Source: Hydrogenophilales bacterium RIFOXYD1_FULL_62_11 (GTDB taxonomy: Bacteria > Pseudomonadota > Gammaproteobacteria > Burkholderiales > Thiobacillaceae). From it: a stretch of DNA of 12,029 nt. Of the stretch, positions 11,431-12,029 are shown in pieces (position 1 is the stretch's first letter; every line of letters begins with the position of its first letter). A program made the position numbers and the translations under genes. Below the pieces are notes generated by a model. That model ran no database searches, had not been told where the DNA came from, and saw only the letters and a program-made list of their open reading frames with translations. The stretch spans positions 12,032-24,060 of the forward strand of contig MGZO01000127.1 in the NCBI GenBank assembly GCA_001802655.1, given 5' to 3'.

Positions 11431-11787
11431 TCATTTGACATAGCACGGCGCGCACTCGCGCACCTCGACGGTGGCGAAGCGCGCGGCGGGACAGGCCTGG
11501 GCAATTTCCAGTGCCTCGTCGCGGCTGGCGCACTCAATCAGGTAGAAGCCGCCGACCATTTCGCGCGCCTCGGCGAAGGGGCCGTCGATCAGGCTGGCCT
11601 GCTCGCCGCGCCGCTGGATGCGGACGCCGTGGCTGTCGGGGCGCAGCGATTCGCTTGCCAGCAACTGCCCGCGCGCGGCGAGCCCCTGGCCAAACGCGAC
11701 CATTTCGGCGTAGAGCGCGCGGCCCTCGTCCTCGCTGCGGGTGTCGCGCTGGCCGCGCGGCTCGACGATCATCAGCATGAATTTCAT
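11431..11787 (-). CDS. YCII-related DGPF-motif protein (second copy)
   Basis: 118 aa from ATG 11787, with GAGGA 8 nt upstream. Same fold pattern as the copy at 7849-8223: MKFMLMIVEPR (1-11), EDEGRALYAEMVAFGQGLAARGQLLASESLRP (19-50), SLIDGPFAEAREMVGGFYLIECASRDEALEIAQACP (65-100) and FATVEVREC (104-112). DGPF is at 68-71. The two copies differ widely outside the motif, so they are old paralogues rather than a recent duplication. Cysteines at 112 and 115 near the C-terminus (CAPC) are unusual. Its role is unknown; context links it to ECF sigma control. Confidence 0.93.
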   Translation of the reverse strand: MKFMLMIVEPRGQRDTRSEDEGRALYAEMVAFGQGLAARGQLLASESLRPDSHGVRIQRRGEQASLIDGPFAEAREMVGGFYLIECASRDEALEIAQACPAARFATVEVRECAPCYVK

Positions 11788-11837
11788 TGCAGTGTCCTCG
11801 TTGGGGTTGGGAAGGGATTTCCATCACATGGCCTGGC

Positions 11838-12029
11838 TTACTGCATCGAATGCAGGCCGACGAGATTGCCCTCGGTGTCGTGGACCAGCGCGATGTGGCC
11901 GTATTCGCCGATGGGCATTTTTGCCTTGAACAGCGTGCCGCCGGCCTCGACCGCGCGCTGCGCCTCGACCGCGCAATCTGCGCAGGCGAAATACACCAGC
12001 GTGCCGCCGCCGCCCGGACGCACGCCGTC
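11838..12029 (-). CDS. VOC family protein, C-terminal part (5' end outside window)
   Basis: The frame is open to the right edge, so the start lies beyond 12029. The visible 63 residues read GTLVYFACADCAVE, then AVEAGGTLFKAKMPIGEYGHIALVHDTEGN and end GLHSMQ. This is the second half of a VOC module: the EAGG turn, the I-G-x-x-G-H segment and D-T-E-G-N-x-x-G-L-H-S are typical of small VOC proteins that accompany DGPF genes. It is the first visible gene of the minus-strand row, 50 nt before the second YCII gene. The promoter of this row must lie outside the window. Confidence 0.85.
   Translation of the reverse strand, partial: DGVRPGGGGTLVYFACADCAVEAQRAVEAGGTLFKAKMPIGEYGHIALVHDTEGNLVGLHSMQ

Noticed and set aside
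1..12029. CRISPR arrays, tRNA or rRNA genes, insertion sequences
   Set aside because: I saw no regularly spaced identical repeats, no tRNA-like cloverleaf or rRNA sequence and no transposase gene. The only repeats are attC sites and short inverted or direct repeats.

Overview
This is a GC-rich proteobacterial window. The gene families and gene-end chemistry fit a betaproteobacterium (Burkholderiales, Rhodocyclales or Nitrosomonadales type), but no marker gene is present, so this is inference. It has three blocks with different character.

Block 1 (1-1559, plus strand, GC-rich): the 3' tail of an unidentified gene, a small uncharacterised protein, and a proteasome-like peptidase of the Anbu family.

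Block 2 (about 1692-5381, plus strand, clearly less GC-rich): an array of six integron gene cassettes, each ending in a recognisable attC site, with no integrase gene in the window (a CALIN as far as this window shows). The cassettes encode an AlaX-like alanyl-tRNA editing protein with an altered metal motif, a DUF6188-like protein, a GNAT acetyltransferase, a VOC/glyoxalase-fold protein whose reading frame runs on through its attC, a small membrane protein, and a secreted protein of unknown function. The first bases of most cassettes are complementary to the R'' box at their own 3' end, as expected if each was once a circle. A gene-poor 5382-5698 stretch with short palindromes follows.

Block 3 (5699-12029, all minus strand, very GC-rich): a large set of genes typical of ECF42 sigma-factor/DGPF neighbourhoods. 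Reading 5' to 3' on the minus strand: a VOC protein (cut by the window end), a DGPF/YCII protein, a PhnB-type VOC protein, a DUF1905/YdeI-type protein, an SRPBCC protein, a BNR-repeat beta-propeller, a MoaD/ThiS-like protein ending in Gly-Gly; then a promoter candidate matching the ECF42 consensus, a 17-codon remnant of a PhnB-type gene, a second DGPF/YCII protein, a possible SRPBCC remnant, a VOC protein, a DUF1428 protein and the ECF42-type sigma factor with its C-terminal extension. The last genes are tightly packed (a 1-nt gap, then a 4-nt ATGA overlap), and the promoter candidate suggests that the sigma factor drives its own unit.

The most unexpected points are: (a) the YdeI-type gene inside block 3 carries the marks of a solitary, fossil integron cassette on the opposite strand and 5 kb from the array; (b) two collapsed gene remnants sit in the sigma-factor operon; (c) the beta-propeller and ubiquitin-like protein form a tight gene pair of unknown function.
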